From the NCBI GenBank assembly GCA_047975765.1, contig JBKEEF010000003.1, positions 1-64,000 of the forward strand: a DNA stretch of 64,000 nt, in the 5' to 3' direction. Origin of the DNA: JAQWBS01 sp047975765. GTDB taxonomy: Bacteria > Pseudomonadota > Alphaproteobacteria > RF32 > CAG-239. The notes beneath the pieces were generated by a model that did no database searches, was not told the DNA's origin, and saw only the letters and a list, made by a program, of their open reading frames with translations. Shown here one piece after another: positions 9,469 to 19,400 of this stretch (positions within the stretch are counted from its first letter, which is position 1; the number at the start of each line of letters is the position of its first letter). Position numbers and translations under genes: made by a program.

Positions 9469-10599
9469 ATGTTTGCTTTTTCAAGAAATAGCAAAGGGAT
9501 AATTGCCAACTGGTGGTGGACAGTGGACAAGGTGTTGCTCACTTGCCTCACCCTCATTATTATCATTGGAATTTTTCTCAACTTCACTGCTAGCCCTGCC
9601 GTTGCAAATCGCATTGGATTCGACAGTTATCACTTTGTAAAAAGACAAATCTTTTTCTTACCAATAACCTATGGGCTTATGGTTTTGATTTCAATGCAAA
9701 GATTGAAAACAATTCGCCGTATCGCTATCATTGGATATGTTATTACATTATTCCTCTTGTTGCTGACAATTTTTGGAGGTTATGAAACAAAAGGTGCTTC
9801 TCGTTGGATTAAAATTTTGGGTTTTTCACTTCAACCTTCAGAATTTGCAAAACCAACATTCATCGTAGTTTCTGCTTGGCTCTTTGATGGACAGATGAAA
9901 AATAAAAACTTCCCTGGAAACATCATTTCATTTTTACTTTTTGGACTAACAGCAGGGCTTTTGATTTTACAGCCAGATTTTGGCATGACAATTGTTCTCA
10001 CACTTATTTGGTTATTCCAATTTTTCCTTTCTGGACTTTCAATCACACTGGTAGCCATTCTTGTTTTTGGCTGTCTGATTATGGGTGTTCTGGCATATTT
10101 TACTCTAGACCATGTCCACACTCGAATTCAACAATTTCTGGACAATGAAAACAATCTGAGTTTTCAGATCAAAAAATCAATTGAAGCTTTTCAAAGTGGG
10201 AATATCTTTGGCAGAGGTCCTGGAGAAGGCATTGTTAAAGCACATATCCCCGATGCACACACAGACTTTATTTTCGCAGTTGCCGCAGAAGAATTTGGAA
10301 TTTTTCTTTGCTTCATTATCATTGGGCTGTTTTCCATTGTAGTCGTCCGTTCAATGATATTATCCATGAAAGATAATAACTTTTTTATCATTCTATCTGC
10401 TTCAGGACTTTCTGCTTCTTTCGGACTACAAGCAATTATCAATATGGCTTCAACAGTTCATCTCATCCCAACCAAAGGTATGACACTTCCATTTATCTCT
10501 TATGGTGGTTCTTCGCTTCTAGCCACAGCTCTTGGAATGGGAATTCTCTTGGCAGTGACCAGAAGGAACGTTCACGCTGAAGATAAAGATGATGAATAA
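9469..10599 (+). CDS. ftsW: Septal peptidoglycan polymerase FtsW (SEDS family)
   Basis: This 376-residue SEDS glycosyltransferase polymerises lipid II at the division septum. It has ten hydrophobic segments and the typical motifs SRWIKILGFSLQPSEFAKP, GRGPGEGIVKAHIPDAHTDFIFAVAAEE (the conserved catalytic Asp region and large loop) and the C-terminal PTKGMTLPFISYGGSS. Its position between mraY and murB and beside ftsQAZ supports FtsW rather than RodA. The usual murG and murC that follow ftsW are absent. Confidence 0.95.
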   Translation: MFAFSRNSKGIIANWWWTVDKVLLTCLTLIIIIGIFLNFTASPAVANRIGFDSYHFVKRQIFFLPITYGLMVLISMQRLKTIRRIAIIGYVITLFLLLLTIFGGYETKGASRWIKILGFSLQPSEFAKPTFIVVSAWLFDGQMKNKNFPGNIISFLLFGLTAGLLILQPDFGMTIVLTLIWLFQFFLSGLSITLVAILVFGCLIMGVLAYFTLDHVHTRIQQFLDNENNLSFQIKKSIEAFQSGNIFGRGPGEGIVKAHIPDAHTDFIFAVAAEEFGIFLCFIIIGLFSIVVVRSMILSMKDNNFFIILSASGLSASFGLQAIINMASTVHLIPTKGMTLPFISYGGSSLLATALGMGILLAVTRRNVHAEDKDDE

Positions 10600-10615
10600 A
10601 AATTAAGGAAATGAT

Positions 10616-11551
10616 ATGCTAAAAAGATTTTTTAATAATATATTTAAAAAGAGCTTAATTAACATTCTTCCACAAGTTCGTGGAAAATATGTTGAAAATG
10701 CTCCAATGAGTAAACACACATGGTTTGCTGTTGGCGGTCCTGCTGAAGTTATGTTTTTTCCTGAAGATGAGGAAGACTTAAAATATTTTCTGAAAAACAA
10801 ACCTTATAATGTTCCAGTCACTGTTGTTGGTGGAGGTTCAAACCTCTTGGTTCGTGACGGAGGTGTTCCAGGAGTGGTTATTAAACTAGATAGTCCATAT
10901 TTCAGAAAACATTTTGTTAATCAAGATCGTTCCGTCACCTGTTTTGCAGGCAAAAAAAATGTTGAACTCAAAAAAACAATTTTAGAATGTGAGCTTAGTG
11001 GCATTGAATTTCTGTGTTCTATTCCTGGAGCAATTGGTGGATGCGTAAAGACTAATGCTGGATGTTATGGAACTGAAGTCAAAGATGTTATTAAAGAAGC
11101 TAAAATTATTGATGGAATGGGAAATGAAAAAATTATTGGTGCTGATGATTTAAAACTTTCATATCGCAATAGCCTCTTTCCCGATGACTGGATTCTCATT
11201 TCTATAACCTTTAATACAAAAAAAGACACCCGAGAAAACATCCAAAAAACATTAGATGAACATCGCAAACACCGTATTGAAAAACAACCATATAACAAAA
11301 GAACTGCTGGTTCAACTTTCAAAAACCCTCAAGGTTTGAGAGCATGGGAACTCATCAAAAAGTCAGGTGCAGACAAATTTGAAGTTGGCGGTGCAAAAGT
11401 TTCTGAAAAACACTGTAACTTTCTCATCAATGAAGGAACAGCAACTGCAAGTGACATTGAAACTTTGGGTGAAAAAATTGTTCAAAGAGTGAAAGAAGAA
11501 ACATCAATCACACTTGAATGGGAAGTTAAACGTTTAGGTATAAATAAGTAG
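10616..11551 (+). CDS. murB: UDP-N-acetylenolpyruvoylglucosamine reductase
   Basis: This 311-residue FAD enzyme reduces the enolpyruvyl ether of UDP-GlcNAc to give UDP-MurNAc. Visible are the FAD site GGGSNLLVRDGG, SIPGAIGGCVKTNAGCYG, the substrate-binding SYRNS (active-site Arg), GSTFKNP with the proton-donor Ser, and the C-terminal LEWE with the catalytic Glu. The compact length without the E. coli-type extra loop fits type II MurB. Its stop codon is followed directly by the ftsQ start. Confidence 0.96.
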   Translation: MLKRFFNNIFKKSLINILPQVRGKYVENAPMSKHTWFAVGGPAEVMFFPEDEEDLKYFLKNKPYNVPVTVVGGGSNLLVRDGGVPGVVIKLDSPYFRKHFVNQDRSVTCFAGKKNVELKKTILECELSGIEFLCSIPGAIGGCVKTNAGCYGTEVKDVIKEAKIIDGMGNEKIIGADDLKLSYRNSLFPDDWILISITFNTKKDTRENIQKTLDEHRKHRIEKQPYNKRTAGSTFKNPQGLRAWELIKKSGADKFEVGGAKVSEKHCNFLINEGTATASDIETLGEKIVQRVKEETSITLEWEVKRLGINK

Positions 11552-12415
11552 ATGTTATTCATAAAAACAAAAGAAAAAAGCGAAAACGACAAAAAGGTGA
11601 TGCTTCCAAAGCATTGGCCCTTTCGTCTTATTGGAAATTTATTCCTCATTTCTTTTGTTTTTTGCCTTTCACTCATTACAATCACCATTCGTGAAGAACT
11701 TATCTCTAAAAAACTGACTGATTTAGAACAAACTTTTTATGAAAAGACAACGAAGTTTGGTTTCACAATTGATGACATCATCATTGAAAACCGTCAAATC
11801 ACCACGCTCAAAGAAATTGAAAAAGCTTTAGAGTTAACTCGTCAAAACAACATATTAAGCACACCTCCAAGAGTTATTAAGGAGAAATTAGAAAAACTGC
11901 CATGGATTAAAAATGCAATTGTCAAAAGAAACTATTTTCCAAACGTAATACAAGTCTCCTTGGTGGAAAAAGATGTCGAAGCTATTTGGCAACTAAATAA
12001 CAAATTTTATCCAATTGATGAAGACGGAAAAGTCATTGATGCAGAATACATTCCAAATAAACCTGTTTTGTTAATTGTCGGAAAAGGAGCTCCAGACAAC
12101 TTCAAAAACTTATTCCCAATCATCAAAAACAACAATGAAATTTTCAAAAGAATCAAAGTTGCTAACTACATTTCAAATCGACGCTGGAACCTCATTCTAG
12201 ACAATATTGAACATGGTATAACCATAAAACTCCCTGAAGAAAACATTCCTCAAGCTTGGGAAAAGTTGATAAAAATAGACAAATCAGAAGGCATTATTAA
12301 GCGTAAATTAACTATCATAGATTTAAGATTACCAAATAAAATTATCGTAAAAATCGGTAAAATGACCGATAAAGAAAAAGAAAATATAAAAAACACTAAA
12401 GAATCAAAAACTTAA
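11552..12415 (+). CDS. ftsQ: Cell division protein FtsQ
   Basis: This 287-residue bitopic divisome protein has a cytoplasmic basic N-terminus (residues 1-30), one transmembrane helix (about 31-50, LIGNLFLISFVFCLSLIT), a POTRA-like segment and a periplasmic FtsQ domain. The domain contains LPWIKNAIVKRNYFPNVIQVSLVEKD and FYPIDEDGKVI. The ATG abuts the murB stop codon with no spacing, indicating translational coupling. Identification rests on topology, the POTRA/FtsQ motifs and the position before ftsA. Confidence 0.92.
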   Translation: MLFIKTKEKSENDKKVMLPKHWPFRLIGNLFLISFVFCLSLITITIREELISKKLTDLEQTFYEKTTKFGFTIDDIIIENRQITTLKEIEKALELTRQNNILSTPPRVIKEKLEKLPWIKNAIVKRNYFPNVIQVSLVEKDVEAIWQLNNKFYPIDEDGKVIDAEYIPNKPVLLIVGKGAPDNFKNLFPIIKNNNEIFKRIKVANYISNRRWNLILDNIEHGITIKLPEENIPQAWEKLIKIDKSEGIIKRKLTIIDLRLPNKIIVKIGKMTDKEKENIKNTKESKT

Positions 12416-12429
12416 AAGAGGGAGCAACA

Positions 12430-13683
12430 GTGTCAAATTCTTTTAACCGACTAACTACCATTGCAGCATTAGATATTGGCTCATCAAAAGTGTGCTGTAT
12501 TATTGCAAAAATCAGTCGTGATAAAAAAGTTTCCGTTGTTGGCTATGGTTATAATGCATCAAAGGGAATCAAAAATGGTTGCATTACAGATATTAACCAA
12601 GCTACCCTTTCTGTCTGTAATGCTATTGAAAATGCTGAACAAATGGCAAATGAACGCATTGACCGCATCATTGTCAATATTGCAGGAGATAAAATCAAAA
12701 GTGCTATCAAAAGTGCTGTTATTCCAATTGGAAAAAATAGACCTATCAATGAATCTGATATTGTTAAAGTTATTGAAAAAGGTAGCAGCAAAATCAATGT
12801 TGAAGACAATGAACTCATTCACTGCATTCCAACCAGATACTGTGTCAACAATGGTGAAGAAACCAAAGACCCGAGAAACATTTTCAGTGAAACGCTTTCC
12901 GTAGATATTTTACTTGGTCTTGTTCCAGAAATCAATTTCAGAAATATGGCAACTGTCATTGAAAATTCTCATCTAGAAATTGCTGGAAAAGCTTTTTCAT
13001 CTTATGCTTCATCTCTTTCTTGCTTAGTTGAAGATGAAAAAGAAATTGGAGCAACCATTATTGATATTGGTGGTGGAACAACAAGTATTGCCACATTCAG
13101 AAACGGCTACCCTATTTATTTCAACTCCATTGCAGTTGGTGGAAATAATATCACCAATGACATTGCTTGGGGTTTGACCACTTCTTTCACACACGCAGAA
13201 AGACTTAAAACACTTCACGGCTGTGCATTTCTAACTTCTCATGACGAAGAAGAAACACTCAATGTTTATCCTGTTGGAGAAGAAGATGACAGCTCTATTC
13301 GTCAAATTCCAAAATCTGACCTTATCAAGATAATCACACCGCGTGTTGAAGAAATCTTTGAATTAATCAATAAAAAGCTAGACGAATTGGGTCTAAAAGA
13401 TGTATCAAGTCATCGTGTCGTTTTAACAGGAGGTTCAAGTCAGCTTCCTGGTATTAGAGAAATTGCTTCAATGGTTCTTGATAAACAAGTCAGACTAGGA
13501 AAACCAAGAAATAATTTCAGTCTTCCAGACAATCTTTATAATCCGGCTTTCTCAACTGCTGTCGGATTGATATTATTTGCACTGAATTATACAGAAAAAA
13601 AACCAAATAAAGTTATCAGCAAATCAACATCAAACACTGGCTTTTTCAGCAGTATCTTTGGTTGGATGAAACAAAACTTTTAG
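12430..13683 (+). CDS. ftsA: Cell division protein FtsA
   Basis: This 417-residue actin-like ATPase tethers FtsZ filaments to the membrane. Motifs are ALDIGSSKVCCI (phosphate 1), the 1C/SHS2 insertion, DIGGGTTSIATF (phosphate 2) and VLTGGSSQLPGI (adenosine). The last residues, FSSIFGWMKQNF, form the expected amphipathic membrane-targeting helix. Translation starts at GTG (12430) with GGGAG about 7 bases upstream. Confidence 0.95.
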   Translation: MSNSFNRLTTIAALDIGSSKVCCIIAKISRDKKVSVVGYGYNASKGIKNGCITDINQATLSVCNAIENAEQMANERIDRIIVNIAGDKIKSAIKSAVIPIGKNRPINESDIVKVIEKGSSKINVEDNELIHCIPTRYCVNNGEETKDPRNIFSETLSVDILLGLVPEINFRNMATVIENSHLEIAGKAFSSYASSLSCLVEDEKEIGATIIDIGGGTTSIATFRNGYPIYFNSIAVGGNNITNDIAWGLTTSFTHAERLKTLHGCAFLTSHDEEETLNVYPVGEEDDSSIRQIPKSDLIKIITPRVEEIFELINKKLDELGLKDVSSHRVVLTGGSSQLPGIREIASMVLDKQVRLGKPRNNFSLPDNLYNPAFSTAVGLILFALNYTEKKPNKVISKSTSNTGFFSSIFGWMKQNF

Positions 13684-13789
13684 GTTTTGACATAAAAATA
13701 ACTAAAAAAACAATCTTAGTAACTAAAACTTAAATTTTTAAGCTTATCCTATGGGTATGTATGAAGAATTCAATGGAGAAATAAACACA

Positions 13790-15484
13790 ATGTCTATCAA
13801 ACTGACAGTACCAGAAAAGACAGTAATGCAGCTCAAACCGAGAATTTCCGTAATCGGTGTTGGTGGCGGCGGAGGAAATGCCGTTAATAATATGATTGTG
13901 CAAAATCTCGAAGGTGTAGATTTTATTGTCGCAAATACTGATGCGCAAGCTTTGGAAAATTCAAAAGCAGGACGCAAAATTCAGCTTGGACTAGAAACAA
14001 CACGTGGTCTTGGTGCCGGTGCAAACCCTGATATTGGTAAAGTTTCTGCTGAAGAAGCTATGGAAGAAATTGAGAGAGAACTTGATGGTGTCAATATGGT
14101 GTTCATCACTGCTGGTATGGGTGGTGGAACAGGTTCTGGTGCCGCTCCTGTCATTGCAAGAATGGCAAGAGAAAAAGGTATTCTCACAGTTGGTGTCGTA
14201 ACTAAACCTTTCCAATTTGAAGGACGCAAACGTTCAGAAATCGCTGACAGATCTATTGAAGAATTCTCAAAAAATGTAGATAGCATCATTATCATTCCAA
14301 ACCAAAACCTTTTCAGAATTGCTGACAAAAACACAACTTTGGCAGATGCTTTTGTCATGGCTGATAATGTATTATATGCAGGCATACGTTCTATTACAGA
14401 TTTAATGATTATGCCTGGCTTAATCAATCTCGACTTTGCTGACGTAAAATCTATTATGGAAGGCAAAGGCAAAGCAATCATGGGAACTGGAGAAGCTGAA
14501 GGAGAAGAACGTGCGGTGAAAGCTGCTGAACAAGCTCTTTCTAATCCACTTTTAGATGATTGTTCTGTAATCGGCGCTCAAGGTGTTCTCATCAACATCA
14601 CAGGTGGCGCTGATATCACTTTATTTGAAATTGACGAAGCAGCAAATCGCATCAAAGAAGAAGTTGCAGAAGATGCAAACATCATCTTTGGTTCAAGCTA
14701 TGATGATAATTTAATTGGAAAAATTCGTGTTTCTATCGTTGCTACTGGAATTTCTTCTACACCGAAGGAAATCAGAAAACCAGTTATTCATGAACAAAAA
14801 CCATTGGCTTCTAATATCATTAGTGAAGAAATCAATATTCCTAAAGAAACTTTGACAGCCAATCTTGAACAATTCTCTGCAACTAAAGTTGAAGAACATG
14901 ACGACTACATTCCAAGTTCAATCAAGGCTTTCGAAACATTTGAAACTTCTGTTATAGAAGATGAACTTGAAAGTATTCCAACTGAAACTGTTTTTGAAGA
15001 ACCAACACAAAAGCCAATCAGAATTGAAGATTTTGAAACTTATGAAGATCTAGAAAAATCAATTGTTATGGAAGAAATGCCAAAAGCATCTTCTCTCTTC
15101 AAAGCAATTGTTAATAAGCCAGAGAAACCAGTTTCTGAAAATCAATTTGAAATGGCTTTAGCTTCAACACAAAACACTTTTGCTCCAAAAACAACCATCA
15201 GAACTGTCGAGGAAGAATCAGAACTTTTCCCTGAACATAATCAAGTCTCCTTCAATGCACGTCGCAATGATGCTCAGGAGGAACTCATTATGAATACAGC
15301 AGAAGACGAATATACACCAACACTCATTGAAAGAGTGACTGGCTTTTCAATTGCAAAAAGAAATAAAAAGAAAAGAGAAGAAGAACAGTTCCAACAACCT
15401 GTTTCCTCTTCTTATGCAAGAGATGACAATTATTCAGATAATAAGTTGAATCTTGAGATTCCATCTTTTTTACGTCGTAAATAA
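13790..15484 (+). CDS. ftsZ: Cell division GTPase FtsZ
   Basis: This 564-residue tubulin-like GTPase forms the division ring. After MSIKLTVPEKTVMQLKPRI come VIGVGGGGGNAVNNMI, the tubulin signature GMGGGTGSGAAP and NTDAQAL. A long acidic linker (about residues 320-540) follows, and then the C-terminal peptide LEIPSFLRRK, which binds FtsA and closely matches alphaproteobacterial FtsZ. The frame is open from 13751, but I chose ATG 13790: GGAGA lies upstream of it, no ribosome-binding site precedes 13751, and alphaproteobacterial FtsZ starts align there. A 106-base gap separates it from ftsA and may hold its own weak promoter. Confidence 0.95.
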   Translation: MSIKLTVPEKTVMQLKPRISVIGVGGGGGNAVNNMIVQNLEGVDFIVANTDAQALENSKAGRKIQLGLETTRGLGAGANPDIGKVSAEEAMEEIERELDGVNMVFITAGMGGGTGSGAAPVIARMAREKGILTVGVVTKPFQFEGRKRSEIADRSIEEFSKNVDSIIIIPNQNLFRIADKNTTLADAFVMADNVLYAGIRSITDLMIMPGLINLDFADVKSIMEGKGKAIMGTGEAEGEERAVKAAEQALSNPLLDDCSVIGAQGVLINITGGADITLFEIDEAANRIKEEVAEDANIIFGSSYDDNLIGKIRVSIVATGISSTPKEIRKPVIHEQKPLASNIISEEINIPKETLTANLEQFSATKVEEHDDYIPSSIKAFETFETSVIEDELESIPTETVFEEPTQKPIRIEDFETYEDLEKSIVMEEMPKASSLFKAIVNKPEKPVSENQFEMALASTQNTFAPKTTIRTVEEESELFPEHNQVSFNARRNDAQEELIMNTAEDEYTPTLIERVTGFSIAKRNKKKREEEQFQQPVSSSYARDDNYSDNKLNLEIPSFLRRK

Positions 15485-15498
15485 TTGTTATAAACCAG

Positions 15499-15530
15499 AA
15501 AAAAGAGCAAGTTTCCTTGCTCTTTTTTTT
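15499..15530. terminator. Bidirectional terminator after ftsZ
   Basis: 9-bp perfect stem (15503-15511 with 15516-15524), TTTC loop, A-tract on the left and eight T residues on the right. It serves ftsZ on the plus strand and the convergent small gene at 15534 on the minus strand. Confidence 0.85.
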
Positions 15531-15533
15531 GCA

Positions 15534-15884
15534 TCAATTGTTATTTTTTCGCCGCTCAATTTCAGCCTTAACCAAAGAGAAATACTTACTTGCCAATGTT
15601 CCTTGAAAAACTGGCAGTGGAGCTCGCCCAAATTCAATGTAAGATGCAGGAAGGACAATAACTTGAGAAGAGTAGTAATTTTTTAACTCTAGCAATTCTT
15701 CATCTGTCAAATTCTGAGCATCATTTTCAAGTTTCTTTAGCATTTCTGTATTTTCAGCATCACTCCTTTCAAACCAAGAAAAAAACCTTTTTACGAAGCT
15801 ATTTTCAGAAAAAGAAGCCAATAAAACTGGCAAAAACAAAACACCAAAAGCAAGGCATATAACCAAAGCAAAAACAATTTTCAT
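15534..15884 (-). CDS. Small membrane-anchored protein, paralogue of the 15918-16277 gene
   Basis: This 116-residue protein has one N-terminal hydrophobic helix (about residues 2-24) and then a soluble, charged domain. I do not recognise the family. Its C-terminal half (LTDEELLELKNYYSS, LPASYIEFG, ending in EIERRK) matches the next upstream gene position by position, so the two are diverged tandem duplicates. The anchor plus alpha-helical soluble part suggests a small inner-membrane protein. It is convergent with ftsZ. Confidence 0.6.
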   Translation of the reverse strand: MKIVFALVICLAFGVLFLPVLLASFSENSFVKRFFSWFERSDAENTEMLKKLENDAQNLTDEELLELKNYYSSQVIVLPASYIEFGRAPLPVFQGTLASKYFSLVKAEIERRKNNN

Positions 15885-15917
15885 ACCAAATTTAATTAAT
15901 TAAAAAATAATAAAGAA

Positions 15918-16277
15918 TTACGCTTGTACAAGTGTAGCGGATTTTCTTCTTCTGGATAACTCTGAAAATATTTCCCATGATTTTCCTGATAATCCATTCA
16001 AAAAAGAATGAGAAGGCATACAGTGAAATTCCAAATGATTAATGGGAAGAAGCGTTTCCATATGGAAGTAATATTCAAACATTTCAGATAATTCTTCGTC
16101 TGTAATAGAAGAAGGATTTTCTTTAAACTCAGAGTACAATTGAGCAATTTTTTGCTCTTCTTGCCTCATTTCTTCAAAAAAATTTGAAATTGCTAATTTG
16201 ATTCTTTTCCCTGCAAATAAGAACAGAGGAACTAAAACCAGAATCGCCAGCACTAAGATAACTGCTAATGTATTCAT
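15918..16277 (-). CDS. Small membrane-anchored protein, paralogue of the 15534-15884 gene
   Basis: The frame is open from a TTG at 16385, but that codon lies inside the rpoC terminator. I place the start at ATG 16277, giving 119 residues. It has an N-terminal membrane helix (MNTLAVILVLAILVLVPLFL), a short charged coil, and a C-terminal module (ITDEELSEMFEYYFH, LPINHLEFH, then LSRRRK) shared with the neighbouring gene. Function is unknown. Both genes lie between the rpoC and ftsZ terminators, so they probably form a short transcript of their own. Confidence 0.6.
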   Translation of the reverse strand: MNTLAVILVLAILVLVPLFLFAGKRIKLAISNFFEEMRQEEQKIAQLYSEFKENPSSITDEELSEMFEYYFHMETLLPINHLEFHCMPSHSFLNGLSGKSWEIFSELSRRRKSATLVQA

Positions 16278-16358
16278 AACTTTAAATTTTAATGGTGAAT
16301 AATAAGATAATAATTTTTTGATGTATATATATTCACACAATTTAAAAATAATAACAAG

Positions 16359-16397
16359 AAAAAAAGAGGCTGCAATTTCTTGCAACCTCTTTTTTTT
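16359..16397 (-). terminator. rpoC terminator
   Basis: Stem of 5 + 6 or more bp with one mismatch (16371-16375/16380-16384 continuing into 16364-16369/16386-16391) flanked by A- and T-tracts. On the minus strand it ends in seven T residues, 14 bases past the rpoC stop. It could also work from the opposite strand. Confidence 0.8.
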
Positions 16398-16410
16398 ATC
16401 AATAAGTCAA

Positions 16411-19400
16411 TTATGACGCATTTTCAGCTGTTTCAATAACAGCATCTGCTGTTATATCTGCATTTTTCAAAGCGGCAATTTCTTTATCGTTTTGTGCAGC
16501 AACACGACGAAGTGCACGAAGAACACTACCTGTTCCGGCAGGGATTAGACGTCCAACGATAACGTTTTCTTTCAATCCGATAAGCTTATCGCTCTTACCT
16601 GAAACAGCAGCCTCTGTGAGCACTCTAGTTGTTTCCTGGAAGGAAGCAGCAGAGATGAATGACTTCGTTTGAAGTGATGCTTTAGTGATACCAAGCAAGA
16701 TAGAATCTGCTTCAGCAGGGATACCATTTTCTGCCAAAACTTTTGCATTTTCAGCTTCAAAATCATCTCTATCAACTTGTTCACCAATCAAGAATGTTGT
16801 ATCACCAGGAATTGTGACTTCAACTTTTCTAAGCATTTGAGAAACGATTGTTTCAATGTGCTTATCGTTGATCTTCACACCTTGCAAACGGTAAACGTCT
16901 TGAACTTCTTTGACCAAGTATTCAGCCAATTTTTCAACACCAAGAACACGTAAGATATCGTGTGGTGCAGGAGTTCCGTCTACGAGCAAGTCTCCCTTCT
17001 TCACAATGTCACCATCATGAACAACAAGGTGACGGCCTTTTGGTACGAGATATTCAAGAGGTTCACCCTTCTTCGGAATAACACGAATTCTTTGTTTTGT
17101 CTTATAGTCTTTACCATATTCAACCATACCATCAATATCAGTGATGATAGCTTGGTCTTTAGGACGACGTGCTTCAAAGAGTTCGGCAACACGAGGCAAA
17201 CCACCGGTAATATCTTTAGTTTTTGAGCTTTCACGAGGAATTCTCGCCAAAACATCACCAACTTTTACTTCCACACCATTGTCTACGTTCAAGATTGCAT
17301 CTACAGCCAAATAGTAACGCATTTCTTTACCATTATCGAATGTAATTGCATTTCCTTTTTCGTCTTTCAAGATGATGCTTGGTTTAAGTCCCAAAGTACC
17401 ACTTTTACCGTTTCTCCAGTCTGTAACGACTTTAGAATTGATACCTGTTGTTTCATCAACTGTTTCTTTAACAGAAACATTGTTAATCAAGTCAACAAGT
17501 TCAACTTTACCTGCTTTTTCAGAGATGACAGGAATAGTGAACGGATCCCACTCAGCAACTTTTTGTCCTTTTTTAACTTTGCTTTCTTCTTTAACCAAGA
17601 TTTTAGCACCATAAGGAACAAGGTGACGAGATTTTTCACGACCTTTTTCATCTTCAATAACGATTTCACAGTTACGAGCAAGAACAACAAGGTTGCCAGC
17701 TGAATCTGTAATTGTACGTTTGTTATCAAGTTTCAAGACACCAGCAAATGGAATTTCGACAGCAGATTGTTCAGCACCTTTTTGTGCCGCACCACCGATG
17801 TGGAACGTTCTCATTGTCAACTGTGTACCAGGTTCACCGATGGATTGTGCAGCAATAACACCAACTGCTTCACCGATAGAAACAGCAGTACCTCTTGCCA
17901 AGTCACGACCATAACAAGCTGCACAAACACCATTTTTGCATTCGCAAGTGAGAACAGAACGAATTTTAACTTGTTCAACACCAGCTTTCTCAACGAGTTC
18001 AGCATCTGCTTCGTTAACAAGTCTACCCTTAGGAAGAACGAGTGCACCAGTTTCTGGATGAATAATATCTTCACCTAAAGTACGACCCAAGATTCTTTCA
18101 CCGATAGACACGATAACGTTACCACCGTCAACAACTGGACGAATAATGATCCCATTATCAGTTCCACAGTTCGTTTCAGTAATAACCACATCTTGTGCAA
18201 CGTCAACCAAACGACGTGTCAAATAACCAGAGTTCGCTGTTTTCAACGCAGTATCCGCAAGACCCTTACGAGCACCGTGAGTTGAGTTAAAGTATTCTGA
18301 CACTTTCAAACCTTCTTTAAAGTTTGAAATAATTGGTTGTTCAATAATTTCACCGTTTGGTTTTGCCATCAAACCACGCATACCAGCAAGCTGACGCATT
18401 TGAGCAGCGGAACCACGGGCACCAGAGTGAGCCATCATGTAAACAGAGTTGATATAACCGTCTTTAATTTGAGAAATGTTTTTCATCATTTCATCAGCAA
18501 CTTTATCTGTACAAGCTGCCCAAATATCGACCACTTTGTTATATTTTTCACCTTTGGTAATCAAACCATTTTGATATTGTTCTTCGAATTCTTTAACTTG
18601 CTTTTCTGTTTCAGCAATCAAAGCTGTTTTAGAATCTGGAACAATCAAGTCTGCCTTACCGAAAGAGATACCTGCTTGACAAGCATGTTTAAAGCCGAGA
18701 GCCATAATCTTATCAGCAAAAATAACTGTTTCTTTTTGGTCACAGTGACGATAGATAATGTCGATGATTTCCGCAATTTCTTTTTTCTTAACAAGTCTGT
18801 TAATCAAAGAGAAAGGAACATCTTTGTGTTTTGGAAGAACAGCAGAAAGTAAAATACGTCCTGGAGTTGTTTCAACCAAGCCACGTTTCAAAACACCTTC
18901 ATCATCAATATATTCCATACGGCATTTGATTTTTGAGTGCAAGTCAACAGCTTTAGCATTAAGAGCAAGTTCAACTTCATCAATATCAGCAAAAACACTG
19001 CCTTCACCAATCATACCTTCAGCTTCATAAGATAGGTAGTAGATACCCAAAACCATATCTTGTGAAGGAACGATAACTGGCTTACCAGAAGCTGGGAGCA
19101 AGATGTTATTTGTAGACATCATCAAAACACGAGCTTCAAGTTGAGCTTCAATAGAGAGTGGAACGTGAACCGCCATTTGGTCACCATCGAAGTCCGCATT
19201 AAACGCAGTACATACGAGTGGGTGAAGTTGAATAGCTTTACCTTCTACGAGCGTTGGTTCAAAAGCTTGAATACCAAGTCTATGGAGGGTTGGCGCACGG
19301 TTAAGAAGAACTGGGTGTTCACGAATAACTTCTTCCAAAACATCCCAAACTTCTGGTCTTTCTTTTTCTACCATTCTCTTAGCAGCTTTAATTGTAGTCG

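Noticed and set aside
13686..13714. Strong ftsZ promoter from TTGACA at 13686
   Set aside because: The -35 matches but the base positions 17 downstream (CAATCT) make a poor -10, so it stays only a possibility.
16278..16385. N-terminal extension of the 15918 gene from TTG 16385
   Set aside because: It begins inside the rpoC terminator stem and its paralogue lacks such an extension.
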